NCBI RefSeq assembly: GCF_020177375.1
Contig: NZ_JAIWHV010000010.1
Coordinates: 1-64,000, forward strand
DNA length: 64,000 bases
Reading direction: 5' to 3'
Source: Saliphagus infecundisoli
GTDB taxonomy: Archaea; Halobacteriota; Halobacteria; Halobacteriales; Natrialbaceae
Below the pieces are notes generated by a model, which was not told where the DNA came from, did not search any database, and was given only the letters and a program-made list of their open reading frames with translations. Made by a program: the position numbers and the translations under genes. Position 1 is the stretch's first letter; every line of letters begins with the position of its first letter. Shown piece after piece: positions 9,079 to 19,109 of the stretch.

Positions 9079-9728
9079 GCGTCCAGGTTCGGACCTGGCC
9101 GGTCGCGGGCTGGATCTTCGCGATCCTCTGGATGTTCGTTCGGGGCACCACCCTCGCCCCGATGGCCCTCCTCGGCCAGCTCCTCCTCGGGCTCGCGGTC
9201 GGGCTCCCGATCGCCTACCTTTTCCGGCGGCTCTACCCCCGCTGGATCGGGCTCGGGCGGGCCGGGGTGGTGCCGGCGGCGGGACGGTACCTCCTCGACT
9301 TCCTCCGGGAGGTGGTGCGTTCGAACGTCGACGTCGCCTACCGCGTGCTCGCGCCGTCGCTCCCGATGGAGCCCGAGGTCATCCTGATCCCGCTTCGCGT
9401 CGAGTCCGCCCCCGCGATCACGCTGCTCGCCAACAGCATCACGGTCACGCCGGGGACGATAACCCTGGACTACGCCGAGGAGGCGAACGCGCTGTACGTC
9501 CACGTCGTCGACGGCCGCGACCCCGACGGAATCGTCGATCCTATCAGGCGCTGGGAGGACTACGCACTCGAGATGTTCGACGAGGAGGCGTCGTCGTCGG
9601 AGCCGGCCCCCGAGATCGTCGTCAGCGGCGGCGACCGGTGGGGCGAGCGGAGTCGCGGAGACCAGGTCGGCCGCGAGAGCTCGGGCGACCCGGGACACGA
9701 CGGGGGTGACGGGCGTGACGGCGAGTAG
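9075..9728 (+). CDS. mrpE: Na+/H+ antiporter subunit E (MrpE/MnhE)
   Basis: The 217-residue protein starts at a GTG inside the mrpD stop. It has two N-terminal hydrophobic helices, then the MnhE core with the conserved segment ITLLANSITVTPGTITLDY and the downstream LYVHVVDGRD. The C-terminal about 55 residues are a polar Gly/Arg/Asp tail that bacterial MrpE (about 160 residues) lacks and that is probably disordered. It overlaps mrpF. Confidence 0.92.
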   Translation: MSVQVRTWPVAGWIFAILWMFVRGTTLAPMALLGQLLLGLAVGLPIAYLFRRLYPRWIGLGRAGVVPAAGRYLLDFLREVVRSNVDVAYRVLAPSLPMEPEVILIPLRVESAPAITLLANSITVTPGTITLDYAEEANALYVHVVDGRDPDGIVDPIRRWEDYALEMFDEEASSSEPAPEIVVSGGDRWGERSRGDQVGRESSGDPGHDGGDGRDGE

Positions 9729-10008
9729 CGACCCCGCCGTCCTCCTGGTCGCGATCGACGCGGCGCTGGTCGTCGTCGGTGCGCTCTGTGTCCTCTGTAG
9801 CTACCGGGTCATCCGCGGGCCGACGGTCGCCGACCGCGTGGTCGCCCTCGACGCCATCGCGACGAACGTCGTCGCCATCGCCGTCCTCTTTGCGCTCCGG
9901 ACCGACCGGGGGCTGTTCGTCACGATCAGCCTCGTGCTCGCGATCATCGGCTTCATCGCGACCGTCGCGGTCGCCAAGTTCGTCGATCGCGGGGAGGTGA
10001 TCCAGTGA
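9706..10008 (+). CDS. mrpF: Na+/H+ antiporter subunit F (MrpF/MnhF)
   Basis: The protein is about 100 residues with three transmembrane helices and the family signature RVIRGPTVADRVVALDAIA. Two GTG starts are possible, 9706 and 9715; both lie inside mrpE, so initiation depends on coupling. It ends in an overlap with mrpG. Confidence 0.92.
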   Translation: MTGVTASSDPAVLLVAIDAALVVVGALCVLCSYRVIRGPTVADRVVALDAIATNVVAIAVLFALRTDRGLFVTISLVLAIIGFIATVAVAKFVDRGEVIQ

Positions 10009-10379
10009 TCCGGGCCGCCCTCCTCGTCGCCCTGATCGTCGTCGGGGTTTTCTTCCTCACCGTCGGCACGATCGGCCTGCTCCGGTTTCCGAACGTCTAC
10101 AACCGGATGCACGCGACGAGCAAGCCCACGACGCTCGGCACCGCCGCCGTCTTCCTCGCCGCCGTCGTCGAGTTCGGTCCCGGCAGCGAGGGGCTGACGG
10201 CGCTCGTCGGCATCCTCTTTCTGTTCCTGACGGTGCCGACTGGCGCCCACATGATCGCCCGCTCGGCCGAACGGGTCGGCGTCCCCTTCGTCGGGAGCGT
10301 CACCTGGCCCGACGAGTCGGCACTTGAGCGCGAGGGCTCGGAGACCGACTCGAACCCCGGTCAGGACGAAAGCGACTGA
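10005..10379 (+). CDS. mrpG: Na+/H+ antiporter subunit G (MrpG/MnhG)
   Basis: The 124-residue last subunit of the operon has three transmembrane helices and the PhaG/MnhG motif GLLRFPNVYNRMHATSKPTT. The cytosolic tail is acidic. With it all seven Mrp genes A-G are present and in the canonical order. The RecJ-like gene converges on it with a 12-nt gap. Confidence 0.94.
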   Translation: MIRAALLVALIVVGVFFLTVGTIGLLRFPNVYNRMHATSKPTTLGTAAVFLAAVVEFGPGSEGLTALVGILFLFLTVPTGAHMIARSAERVGVPFVGSVTWPDESALEREGSETDSNPGQDESD

Positions 10380-10391
10380 GAATACGGGCGA

Positions 10392-12518
10392 CTACTCGTC
10401 GGCCAGGTCGCCGACCGCGGCGACGGCGGCCTCAATCACGCCCTCGCGCTCGCCGACGAGGAAGGCGACGTAGCCGTCGGGGCCGCCGACGACCCGGACG
10501 CCACCCTCGGGGACCGCCGACTCGATCGCCGCGCCCAGTGCGCGGACGTCCACGGGGTCTGTGCTCCGGACGTGGAGTTCGTCCTCGTCGATGCCGATCG
10601 TGACCGTCTCCTCGCCGCGCTCCTCGCGTTCGACTCGCGAGAGGGCGTCGAGCAGGAGGCCCGTCGGCGGGAAGTCGAAGCGGTGGGTGTAGGCGTCGGT
10701 GTCGAGGACGGTGACCGGAACCCCCTCGGCCTCGCGGCGATCGACGTTCGAGCGGACGGTCTCGAGTTCGTCGCCCAGCTTGTCGCGGAACTGCTCGGAG
10801 ATGTGGCCCGCGAGCCCGCTCCCGCCGTCGAACAGCAGGTCGGCAATGAGTTCGCGCTTGTCGCTGTAGGACTGGTAGTGTGCCTCCAGAGCGATCGCCT
10901 CCCGGCGCTCCGAGCGGGCGGTATCGTCGTAGCCCGCCTCGCTCGCGAGGTCGGCGTACGCCTCGGGGACCCCCTCCCAGTAGCTGATCGCGGGGAGGTG
11001 TGCGAGGTCCTCGCGGGCGTCGTCGTTGACGTGGGCAGCGACGTTCGCCGCGAGGGCGGTCGTCGTGATCTCGGCGTCGCCCTCGGCGGCCTCCGAGAAG
11101 GCCGGACCGACCGCGACGGAGACGGCCTCGGCGACGGCGCCGTCGCCCCGGCCGTCGTCGATCACGAGCCGGTCGGCGCCGTAGTTCTCGAGGAGCTCGT
11201 AGCCGTCGGCGGACTCCGCGGTGCTGCCGGCGTCGGCGAGCACCACGAGGGGGAGCTGTTCGCCGTGGCGGTCGCGGGCCTCGAGCATCGAGGTCGCGTC
11301 GCCGGTCGCGGCGTCCATGTCGTAGACCGCGTCGTCGAGCGGGCGCCGCTCGAAGTAGTGGTACTCGGCGTCCTCGCGGGCGTGTTTTGCCCGGATTAGC
11401 GGGAGGATCGCCCGTTCCAGGCTGGCGCCGGCGACGTAGCCGTCGGCGGTCGCCGTGTGGCGGACGACGATCGGCCGGGCCTCCATCACCGCCCGGCGGA
11501 TCGCGGTCGCGGCCTCGACGACTTCCTCTTCGAGGTCGGCGACGGCGTCGTGGTCGGCCAGCAGGGAGACGGCGGCGGGCCGGGCCTCCCGTTCGACGGC
11601 CTCGACGAGGCGGTCGGCGACGGTCTCGCGGTCCTCGCCCGAGAGGGGCTCCAAGCGTTCGGTCTCGACCTGGAGGTCGCCGTGGTGGCGCTCGACCTCG
11701 CCCTCCAGAGCGACGATCTCGTCGACGTCGACGTCGGGGTAGGCACGGACGCCGGCCTCCTCGAAGGCCGCACACTCGACGGCGCCGGTCTCGTCGCGGA
11801 GTTCGAAGACGGTCGGGCCGGAGGTCTGGCGGACGCTCGTGATCTCGCCTTCGAGCCGGACGATCGCGCCGACCTGGTCCGCCAGCGAGTCGACCGTGGT
11901 CGGATTGAGCGTCGGCTCGCCGTCCTCGTCGGTCGGATACCCCTCGGCCTCGGGATCGCTCTCGGGCGGGGTCTCGGTCGGCTCGCTCTCGACGTCGACT
12001 GCCTCCTCGGGCGTGGCCGCGGTCTCGACTTCCGTGCCGCCGTTTGCGACGGGGTCGTCGGGCCCCGACGTCGGGTCGCCGGCCGCGGGCGAGTCGGCGT
12101 GGGTCGTGGGTTCCTCGTCTTCCTCCTCGCTCCCGTCGTCCTCGGGGAGGCGGTCGCCGTCGGGGGCATCGATCACCGTCCCGCGGAACTCGCGGTCGTC
12201 CTGGCGGATCGACCAGCCGAGGTCGACGTTGCCGTTGTCCCGGACGTCCAACACCTGGACGTAGACGCTGTCTCCGGGCTCCCAGTCCAAGCTCTCGAGT
12301 CGTTGCTTCAGTTCGCTTCGGTGCAACAGGCCCGTGACGTGGTCGCCGACGTCGACGAAGACGCCGAAGTCGGCGTAGCCGTCGACCGTCCCCCGGTAGT
12401 AGCGCTCGGGGGTGAGCTGTGACGCCGAGGTCCCTTCGAACTCGAAGGCGACGTCCTCCTGATGGCTCGTACAGACCACGCCCTCGACGGACGTGCCGCA
12501 GATGATACAGTTACCCAT
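10392..12518 (-). CDS. archaeal RecJ-like DHH-type protein with S1 and OB domains (COG1107 type)
   Basis: The 708-residue protein begins with a zinc-knuckle pattern, C4-x2-C7, C16, H19. An S1 RNA-binding domain follows at about 38-105 (YRGTVDGYADFGVFVDVGDH), then an acidic low-complexity linker at 115-205. Next is an OB-fold segment at about 218-292, like those in aspartyl-tRNA synthetase and RPA, and a DHH-phosphoesterase-like region from about 345. The order fits the archaea-specific RecJ-like family. Motif I reads RHTATADGY (H354, D359), so the first Asp of the usual H-x-D-x-D pattern is missing, and I see no clean DHH triad. It may be a nuclease with altered metal sites or a binding protein. 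Confidence 0.82.
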   Translation of the reverse strand: MGNCIICGTSVEGVVCTSHQEDVAFEFEGTSASQLTPERYYRGTVDGYADFGVFVDVGDHVTGLLHRSELKQRLESLDWEPGDSVYVQVLDVRDNGNVDLGWSIRQDDREFRGTVIDAPDGDRLPEDDGSEEEDEEPTTHADSPAAGDPTSGPDDPVANGGTEVETAATPEEAVDVESEPTETPPESDPEAEGYPTDEDGEPTLNPTTVDSLADQVGAIVRLEGEITSVRQTSGPTVFELRDETGAVECAAFEEAGVRAYPDVDVDEIVALEGEVERHHGDLQVETERLEPLSGEDRETVADRLVEAVEREARPAAVSLLADHDAVADLEEEVVEAATAIRRAVMEARPIVVRHTATADGYVAGASLERAILPLIRAKHAREDAEYHYFERRPLDDAVYDMDAATGDATSMLEARDRHGEQLPLVVLADAGSTAESADGYELLENYGADRLVIDDGRGDGAVAEAVSVAVGPAFSEAAEGDAEITTTALAANVAAHVNDDAREDLAHLPAISYWEGVPEAYADLASEAGYDDTARSERREAIALEAHYQSYSDKRELIADLLFDGGSGLAGHISEQFRDKLGDELETVRSNVDRREAEGVPVTVLDTDAYTHRFDFPPTGLLLDALSRVEREERGEETVTIGIDEDELHVRSTDPVDVRALGAAIESAVPEGGVRVVGGPDGYVAFLVGEREGVIEAAVAAVGDLADE

Positions 12519-12589
12519 ATAGTTCGTCCAAGCAGGTTCGGCCTAAAACGGTTGTCGAAACGCGCCCGCGACGAACGCCGACGCCGACG

Positions 12590-12596
12590 TTTATAA
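12590..12596 (+). promoter_or_regulatory. TATA box of the acid-sugar operon
   Basis: TTTATAA lies about 26 nt upstream of the ATG at 12619, which suggests a leaderless transcript for the three-gene operon. Confidence 0.65.
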
Positions 12597-12618
12597 CGCC
12601 GCCCTCGAATCGACCGCC

Positions 12619-13887
12619 ATGGAGGTCTTACTCGTCGCCGACGACCTCACCGGGGCCGTAGACGCCGGTCACGGCTTCGCCCGGCGGGGCCACCGGACCG
12701 TCGTCGCCGTCTCCGAGCGCGACATCGCTCCCGACGCCGACGATCCCGCCGTCCTCGCCGTGAACACCGATAGCCGCTACGCGGAGGACGACGACGCCCG
12801 GGAGGCCGTCGCCCGCGCCCTCGGCGGCCGGGAGGCCCGGGTCGTCTACAAGAAGGTGGATTCGACGCTCCGGGGCAACGTCGCGAGCGAGGTAGAAGCC
12901 GCCATCGAGGCGTCGGACGCCGATCTCGCGGTCGTCGCGCCCGCCTTTCCGGCCGCCGGCCGGACGACCCGCGAGGGGATTCACCGGGTCGAGGGCCGCC
13001 GGCTCTCGGAAACCGGGTACGCGGACGACGCGAACCCGCCCGGAAGCGACCGGCTCCCCGCGCTCTTCGAGCAGGCCCGGTACCCGGTCGAGCACGTCCC
13101 CCTCGAGACGGTCGCGGAAGGCGTCGGCGCGATCCACGAGGTTCTCGAGTCTTCCGGCGAGGGGCCCCGGATCGCCACCTTCGACGCCGCGGACGACGGC
13201 CACCTCGCGACGATCGCACGGGCGGGTGGGGAACTCGGCGAGCGGGTCCTCTACGTCGGCAGCGGCGGGTTGGCGGCTCATATCGCGGTTCCAGAACGGG
13301 GAGTCGGCGTCACGGGGGGCGCGGTCGGATCGCCGGACGGATCGGGCGTCCTCGCGGTCGTCGGCAGCGTCGCCGACGCCACGCTCGCGGGGATCGAGCG
13401 GGTTCCCGACTCGACGGTGATCGAACTCGACGGGGAGGAACTGGTCGCCGAACCCGAGCGGGTGGGCCGCGCGGCGGGCGAGCGCGCGGCCGCCCGCCTC
13501 GCCCGCGGCGAGCACGCGCTCGTCACCGCCGCGCGGTCGCGCGCCGACGTCGCCGCGACCCGCGGTGCGGGAGCGAGGGCAGGCCACGACGAGAACGAGG
13601 TCGCGGCGCGGGTCCGGCGCGCGCTCGCGGCCGCGGCGGGCGTCGCGCTCGCGGAAGGCCGACCCTCCGGCCTCTTTCTCACCGGGGGCGACGTCGCACT
13701 CGCCGTCTGCGAGGAGGTCGGGATCGACGCGATCCGGCTCTCGGGCGAGGCGGTCGCCGAGGGCGTTCCGTGCGGGCGGGTCGCGGGCGGACCGCTCTCG
13801 GGGACGCCACTGGTGACGAAGGCGGGCGGGTTCGGCGGGGAATCGACAATCGTTACGGTCCTGGGACGTCTCGATGGGGGCAGTTGA
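12619..13887 (+). CDS. four-carbon acid sugar kinase (DUF1537 family)
   Basis: The 422-residue protein belongs to the DUF1537 kinases, which phosphorylate threonate, erythronate and similar acid sugars at O4. The N-terminal signature DDLTGAVDAG is at about residue 8, and YKKVDSTLRGNV at about 75. The C-terminal nucleotide-binding part has LFLTGGDVALAV and the Gly-rich PLVTKAGGFGG. It is the first gene of an operon with a PdxA2-type dehydrogenase and a LarA homologue. In bacteria the DUF1537 kinase plus PdxA2 pair (DtnK/PdxA2) carries D-threonate to dihydroxyacetone phosphate. D-threonate kinase is therefore the best guess, inferred from context. Confidence 0.85.
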   Translation: MEVLLVADDLTGAVDAGHGFARRGHRTVVAVSERDIAPDADDPAVLAVNTDSRYAEDDDAREAVARALGGREARVVYKKVDSTLRGNVASEVEAAIEASDADLAVVAPAFPAAGRTTREGIHRVEGRRLSETGYADDANPPGSDRLPALFEQARYPVEHVPLETVAEGVGAIHEVLESSGEGPRIATFDAADDGHLATIARAGGELGERVLYVGSGGLAAHIAVPERGVGVTGGAVGSPDGSGVLAVVGSVADATLAGIERVPDSTVIELDGEELVAEPERVGRAAGERAAARLARGEHALVTAARSRADVAATRGAGARAGHDENEVAARVRRALAAAAGVALAEGRPSGLFLTGGDVALAVCEEVGIDAIRLSGEAVAEGVPCGRVAGGPLSGTPLVTKAGGFGGESTIVTVLGRLDGGS

Positions 13888-13888
13888 C

Positions 13889-14940
<1,052 letters not shown>

Positions 14941-14944
<4 letters not shown>

Positions 14945-16263
14945 CCGAGATCCCCTTTTCGGTCCCCGACGCCGAGGAACTGCGGGCGGCGACCGACGCC
15001 ACGATCGGGGACCTGCCCCGGGTCGCGCCCGCCACCCGCCACCGCGATCACGACGAGCTCCCGGACGTCGAGCGGGCGGCCCACGAGGCCGTCGGCGATA
15101 TCGACGGGTTGGGGGAGCTTCCGCCCGGCTCCGAGGTGGGGATCACCGCCGGGAGCCGCGGGATCGACGACATGCCGACGATCCTCGAGACCGCCGTCTC
15201 CGAACTCCGGGAGCGAGACCTGAAACCCGTGATCCTCGCGGCGATGGGGAGCCACGGCGGCGCCACCGCGGAGGGTCAGCGCGAAACCCTCGCCGCCCTG
15301 GGGATCACTCCCGAGACCATCGGCTGTGTGATCCGCTCGTCGATGGCCGTCGATCGCGTCGGCGAGGATGGGTTGGGACGACCGGTGTACGCCGCCCGGG
15401 ACGCCCGGGAAGTCGATGGCGTCGTCCTCGCCAACAGGGTAAAGCCCCACACCGACTTTTCGGGACCGGTCGAGAGCGGGCTCTGCAAGATGGCCGTCAT
15501 CGGCCTCGGCAAGCATCGTGGCGCCGAGTCGCTGCACAACGCGGGCCTCGCCGCCGACTTCTCGTCGGTGATCCAGGAACGCGCGGGGATCCTGCTGGAG
15601 GAGCTCCCGATCATCGGCGGGATTGCCCTCGTCGAGAACGCCCGCCACCGGGCCGCCCACGTCGAGGGGATCGACGCCGGCCGAATCCTCGAGCGAGAAC
15701 CCGAACTCCTCGAGACGGCCAGAGAAACGCTCGCGACCCTTCCCGTCACCGACCTCGACCTCCTGGTCGTAGACGAGATCGGCAAGGAGATCTCGGGGAC
15801 GGGAATGGACACGAACGTGCTCGGTCGGACCTACTTCCACGGCGAGGACGAACCCGACGAGCCATCGATCGCGCGGGTGTACGCCCGATCCGTGACGCCG
15901 GCCTCCCATGGCAACGCCCTCGGGATGGGCCTGGCGGACTTCGTGCATCGAGACGTCGTCGCCGACCTCGCGGTCGAGGACATGTACGTCAACGTCGTCA
16001 CCAGCGGCGAGCCCCGCCGGGCGAAGCTGCCGTTCGTCGTCCCCGACGACGCGACCGCGCTCCTGGTTGCCCCCTCGACGACCGGCGTCGCCGACCCCGG
16101 CGAACTCCGGTTCGCGCGGATCCGAAACACCCTGGAACCCGACGACCTCGTCGTTTCGGAGCCGGTCGCCCGCGAGCTCGAGGACAGGCCCGACGTCACC
16201 GTAGGGAAACTCCGCCCGATCGAGTTCTCGGAGGGCCGACTGGAGACGGCGCCGTACGACTGA
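14941..16263 (+). CDS. LarA-family 2-hydroxyacid racemase/epimerase homologue
   Basis: The 440-residue protein belongs to the nickel-dependent lactate racemase (LarA/DUF2088) superfamily. Residues matching those of Lactiplantibacillus LarA can be picked out. H105 in MGSHGGAT and H170 in KPH match the two catalytic histidines. K183, 13 residues on, matches the lysine that bonds the nickel-pincer cofactor. H199 in SLHN matches the metal-binding histidine. The H170-K183 spacing is three longer than in LarA. It overlaps pdxA2 by 4 nt and ends the operon. A C2-epimerase converting another tetronate to the kinase substrate is a reasonable inference. Its maturation genes (larB, larC, larE) are not in this window. 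Confidence 0.78.
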
Positions 16264-16344
16264 TAGGGTCGGTTACAACGATGTACCGTTCGGTCGCAGT
16301 ACCGTGTTGTGATCGACGGTGCAATGACTTGTAACCGACCCTAT
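16263..16344. repeat. nested palindromic element, copy 1
   Basis: The outer arms at 16263-16278 and 16329-16344 are perfect 16-bp inverted repeats beginning ATAGGGTCGG. Inside, ACCGT (16285-16289) pairs with ACGGT (16316-16320), and GGTCGCA (16292-16298) pairs with TGTGATC (16308-16314) if G-U pairs are allowed. The loop is 9 nt. A second copy is at 39251-39331. The element starts on the last base of the LarA-homologue stop codon and ends 74 nt before the next gene. GAC flanks it on both sides. Confidence 0.75.
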
Positions 16345-16418
16345 GACGTCCCGATCCGCTCGCTCGGCTCTCGGTATGCCGGCAGTAGCCCTTTGGCCGC
16401 GTCGTCCGAACTCCGCCC

Positions 16419-17132
16419 ATGACCCTGACCGTCACCGTCGCGGACGTCCACCGGATGACCCCGGACGTCACACAGTTCCGGCTCGTCGCCGAAGACCACA
16501 CCTTCGAGTACGAGCCCGGCCAGCATACCGCGATCCATTTCGAGGACGATGGCGAGGAGGTCGAACGTCCCTACACGGCGGCCACCCTTCCGGGAACGAA
16601 CCAGCTCGTCCTGGCGATCAAACGCTACGACGACGGCACCGCCTCGGTCTACATGCACGACCGCGAACCCGGCGACGAGATCGAGATCGAGGAGGTCTCG
16701 GGCAACCTCCACGTCCGCGACCTGGATCGGGACGCGGCCTTCCTCGCGACCGGCACCGGAATCACCCCGATCTACCCGATGCTCAGACAGTACGCCAGAG
16801 AGGGTGGCGGGACGGCCCGGCTGGTCTTCGGCGAGCGCGATCAGGAACACCTGATCTTCCGGGAGAGCCTGGATCAGATTCGGGCCGAGCACCCGAACCT
16901 CTCGGTCGAGTACGTCCTCTCCGACCGCGAGGACGACCGGGCCTGGAACGGTCGGACAGGCCACGTTCAGGAGCACCTCCCGGAGGCCATCGAGGGCCTG
17001 GACGATCCCGCCTGCTACGTCTGTGGCGTCCCCGAGATGGTCGTCGAGACCGAAGAGCTCCTCGACGACGAGGGGATCGACGACGACGCGATCTACACCG
17101 AGGGCTGGGAGCGAGACGCCGCCGAGGACTGA
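16419..17132 (+). CDS. FAD/NAD(P)-binding oxidoreductase, ferredoxin-NADP reductase superfamily
   Basis: The 237-residue flavoprotein has the FNR fold. The FAD-binding part has the RxYT-type motif VERPYTAA at about residue 45. The nucleotide-binding part has LATGTGITPIYPML at about 110 and ends in CYVCGVPEMV, the usual cysteine-glycine NAD(P)-loop. No iron-sulfur cluster domain is attached, so it needs a separate electron partner, probably a ferredoxin. It is transcribed alone behind the palindromic element and converges on the next gene with a 3-nt gap. The physiological partner cannot be read from the sequence. Confidence 0.85.
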   Translation: MTLTVTVADVHRMTPDVTQFRLVAEDHTFEYEPGQHTAIHFEDDGEEVERPYTAATLPGTNQLVLAIKRYDDGTASVYMHDREPGDEIEIEEVSGNLHVRDLDRDAAFLATGTGITPIYPMLRQYAREGGGTARLVFGERDQEHLIFRESLDQIRAEHPNLSVEYVLSDREDDRAWNGRTGHVQEHLPEAIEGLDDPACYVCGVPEMVVETEELLDDEGIDDDAIYTEGWERDAAED

Positions 17133-17135
17133 TCC

Positions 17136-17405
17136 TCACTCGTCGTCGAACACCGGCGACCCCGCCTCGAGTTCCGCGAGGCCCTCCCGGATCTGCCTCG
17201 CCTCGTCGGGAAAGAGCGCGACCTCGACTGCGTTTCCCTCGCCGTCCTCGAAGGCGAGTTTGACGCGCTTGTCGCCGAACTCCCGCGCTTCGGCGCTCTC
17301 GACCCCGAACAGCTTCGCGGTCGCGGCCTTCGTCGCCGGCCCGACGTTCTTGAACGCGCCCTCGTCGATCTCTACCATGAACCGGTCGATGTCGATGGTG
17401 AACAC
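17136..17405 (-). CDS. conserved haloarchaeal protein, unknown function
   Basis: The 89-residue acidic protein (MFTIDIDRFMVEIDEG) begins at a GTG at 17405. That start is supported by a TATA-like CTTTTACC on the minus strand about 26 nt upstream (17428-17435). A later ATG at 17378 would give 80 residues. No transmembrane segment or recognisable motif is visible. It looks like a small alpha/beta cytosolic protein. I do not recognise the family. Confidence 0.7.
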   Translation of the reverse strand: MFTIDIDRFMVEIDEGAFKNVGPATKAATAKLFGVESAEAREFGDKRVKLAFEDGEGNAVEVALFPDEARQIREGLAELEAGSPVFDDE

Positions 17406-17559
17406 GCCGGCCCTTCGGCGGGAGAGGGTAAAAGCTGGGGCAGTCGTCTGAGAATCCGAACCGAGGCCTCGGCTCGTCAGCCATCTCGGGCGCGTTCGAC
17501 GACTCTCCGGTGGACCGATCTCTCACTCCCGGTGCGGTGTGTCACATTGGTAACAGCTT

Positions 17560-18156
17560 CTAGTCGTCTTCCGCGCTCCACGTTTCAAGCAGTCGCCGCG
17601 TGGACGGATACAGCCGTTCGTCGGCTGGCGGGGTGGCGAACCATGCCGCTCCGTTCAGTTCGCCGGGTTGGATCGCGATCGAGCCGTCCTCGTAGTCGGC
17701 GTGAAAGAACACCCGGAGCACGTGGAGGCGCTCGTCGTACTCCTCGCAGGTCGCGATCTCGTGGCGCATGTGGCCGATCCCCGACGGAGAGACGGACATG
17801 CCGACCTCCTCGGAGACCTCGCGAACGACGGTTGACTCCATGGTTTCGTCGTCCTCCCGTCCGCCACCGGGGACGCCCCACTTGGACCCGCCTCGCCCGA
17901 CGATCAGGAGGACCCGCTCCTGCTCGGTCCCGTCGACCGCCATCGACTCCGTGAGCGGCGGGAGTTGATCGGGCGTCCGTCGGACGAGGGCGTACGCGCT
18001 ACCGATGTACCCGTCGCGGGACATCTCGAGCCACTCCGCGAACTCGCCGTCGCTCGGCGTGTCGTGGCGCTCGTACACCGGCGCATCGCCGAAACGGTCC
18101 AACAGCCGATCGCGCCGGCGTTCGACCTCGTCGCGGTTGATATCCCGATAACCCAT
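17560..18156 (-). CDS. Nudix hydrolase
   Basis: The 198-residue protein is counted from the ATG at 18156 (MGYRDINRDEVERRR). An upstream ATG at 18201 in the same frame would add 15 residues. The Nudix box GGREDDETMESTVVREVSEEVGM is intact over about residues 112-134, with the catalytic REVSEE. Nudix enzymes split nucleoside diphosphates linked to another group, but the substrate cannot be read here. The N-terminal about 55 residues form a separate helical segment before the Nudix fold. The gene stands alone. Confidence 0.85.
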   Translation of the reverse strand: MGYRDINRDEVERRRDRLLDRFGDAPVYERHDTPSDGEFAEWLEMSRDGYIGSAYALVRRTPDQLPPLTESMAVDGTEQERVLLIVGRGGSKWGVPGGGREDDETMESTVVREVSEEVGMSVSPSGIGHMRHEIATCEEYDERLHVLRVFFHADYEDGSIAIQPGELNGAAWFATPPADERLYPSTRRLLETWSAEDD

Positions 18157-18386
18157 ATCACCTACCTCCGGCCAGGCCGACAAAACGCTTCGGAGACCCA
18201 TCGCGTCGGCGCCAGCTACCGGACGACTCCCTACGCGAGCGGGACGGATCGGCGGCTGGTCGGCCGACGTTCGATCGAAAGCGGGGTAACGGTCGGATCC
18301 GGAGGCGTACTCGACTGCGCTTTCGTATCGTCGTCTCGTCCTGCCGGGTTACGCTTTAGTAGCCCACGACTGTACCACCGCCCGCT

Positions 18387-19109
18387 ATGGAACTCACCTG
18401 GCACGGCCACTCGACGGTCGCGGTCTCGGTCGGCGACACCCGCTTGCTGATCGACCCCTTTTTCGACAACCCGCAGACGGACGTAGAGCCAGCCGAGGTT
18501 GAGGAGCCCGACTACGTCCTCCTCACACACGGCCACGCCGACCACGTCGGAAGCGCGGGGGCGTTTGCCGACGCGACGCTCGTCGCGGTGCCCGAACTCG
18601 CCGCCTACGCCCAGGAGGAGTACGGCTTCGAGGAGGTCGTCGGCGGGATGGGGATGAACCTCGGGGGCACCGTCGAGTGTGGCGACGCCTACGTCACGAT
18701 GCATCGTGCGGACCACACGAACGGCATCGAGACCGACTACGAGTATTCGGCGGGCCCGCCCGCCGGCTTCGTGATTAGCGACACGAAGCCCACCCAGGTT
18801 TCGGACGACGAATCGACGACGTTCTACCACGCCGGCGACACCGGGCTGATGACCGAGATGCGCGAGGTGATCGGTCCCTACCTCGAGCCCGACGCCGCCG
18901 CCATCCCGATCGGCGACCACTTCACGATGGGGCCGATGCAGGCCGCGATCGCGGTGGACTGGCTCGACGTTGATCACGTCCTTCCGATCCACTACGACAC
19001 GTTCCCGCCCATCGAACAGGACCCCGCCGATTTCGAACGGGAGGTCGAGGCCGCCGGCAGCGACGCCGAGGTCCACGCGCTTTCGGGCGACGAAGGTCTC
19101 GAGATCTAG
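18387..19109 (+). CDS. metallo-beta-lactamase-fold metal-dependent hydrolase (UPF0173 type)
   Basis: The 240-residue protein starts [13 protein letters not shown] and carries the metal motif [11 protein letters not shown] at about residue 49. The downstream metal ligands are in [18 protein letters not shown] and [12 protein letters not shown]. The family hydrolyses unidentified substrates and lacks the extra domains of RNase Z or the CPSF-type nucleases. A TATA-like CTTTAG lies about 30 nt upstream. Its stop overlaps the convergent gene stop by 4 nt. Confidence 0.88.
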   Translation: MELTWHGHSTVAVSVGDTRLLIDPFFDNPQTDVEPAEVEEPDYVLLTHGHADHVGSAGAFADATLVAVPELAAYAQEEYGFEEVVGGMGMNLGGTVECGDAYVTMHRADHTNGIETDYEYSAGPPAGFVISDTKPTQVSDDESTTFYHAGDTGLMTEMREVIGPYLEPDAAAIPIGDHFTMGPMQAAIAVDWLDVDHVLPIHYDTFPPIEQDPADFEREVEAAGSDAEVHALSGDEGLEI

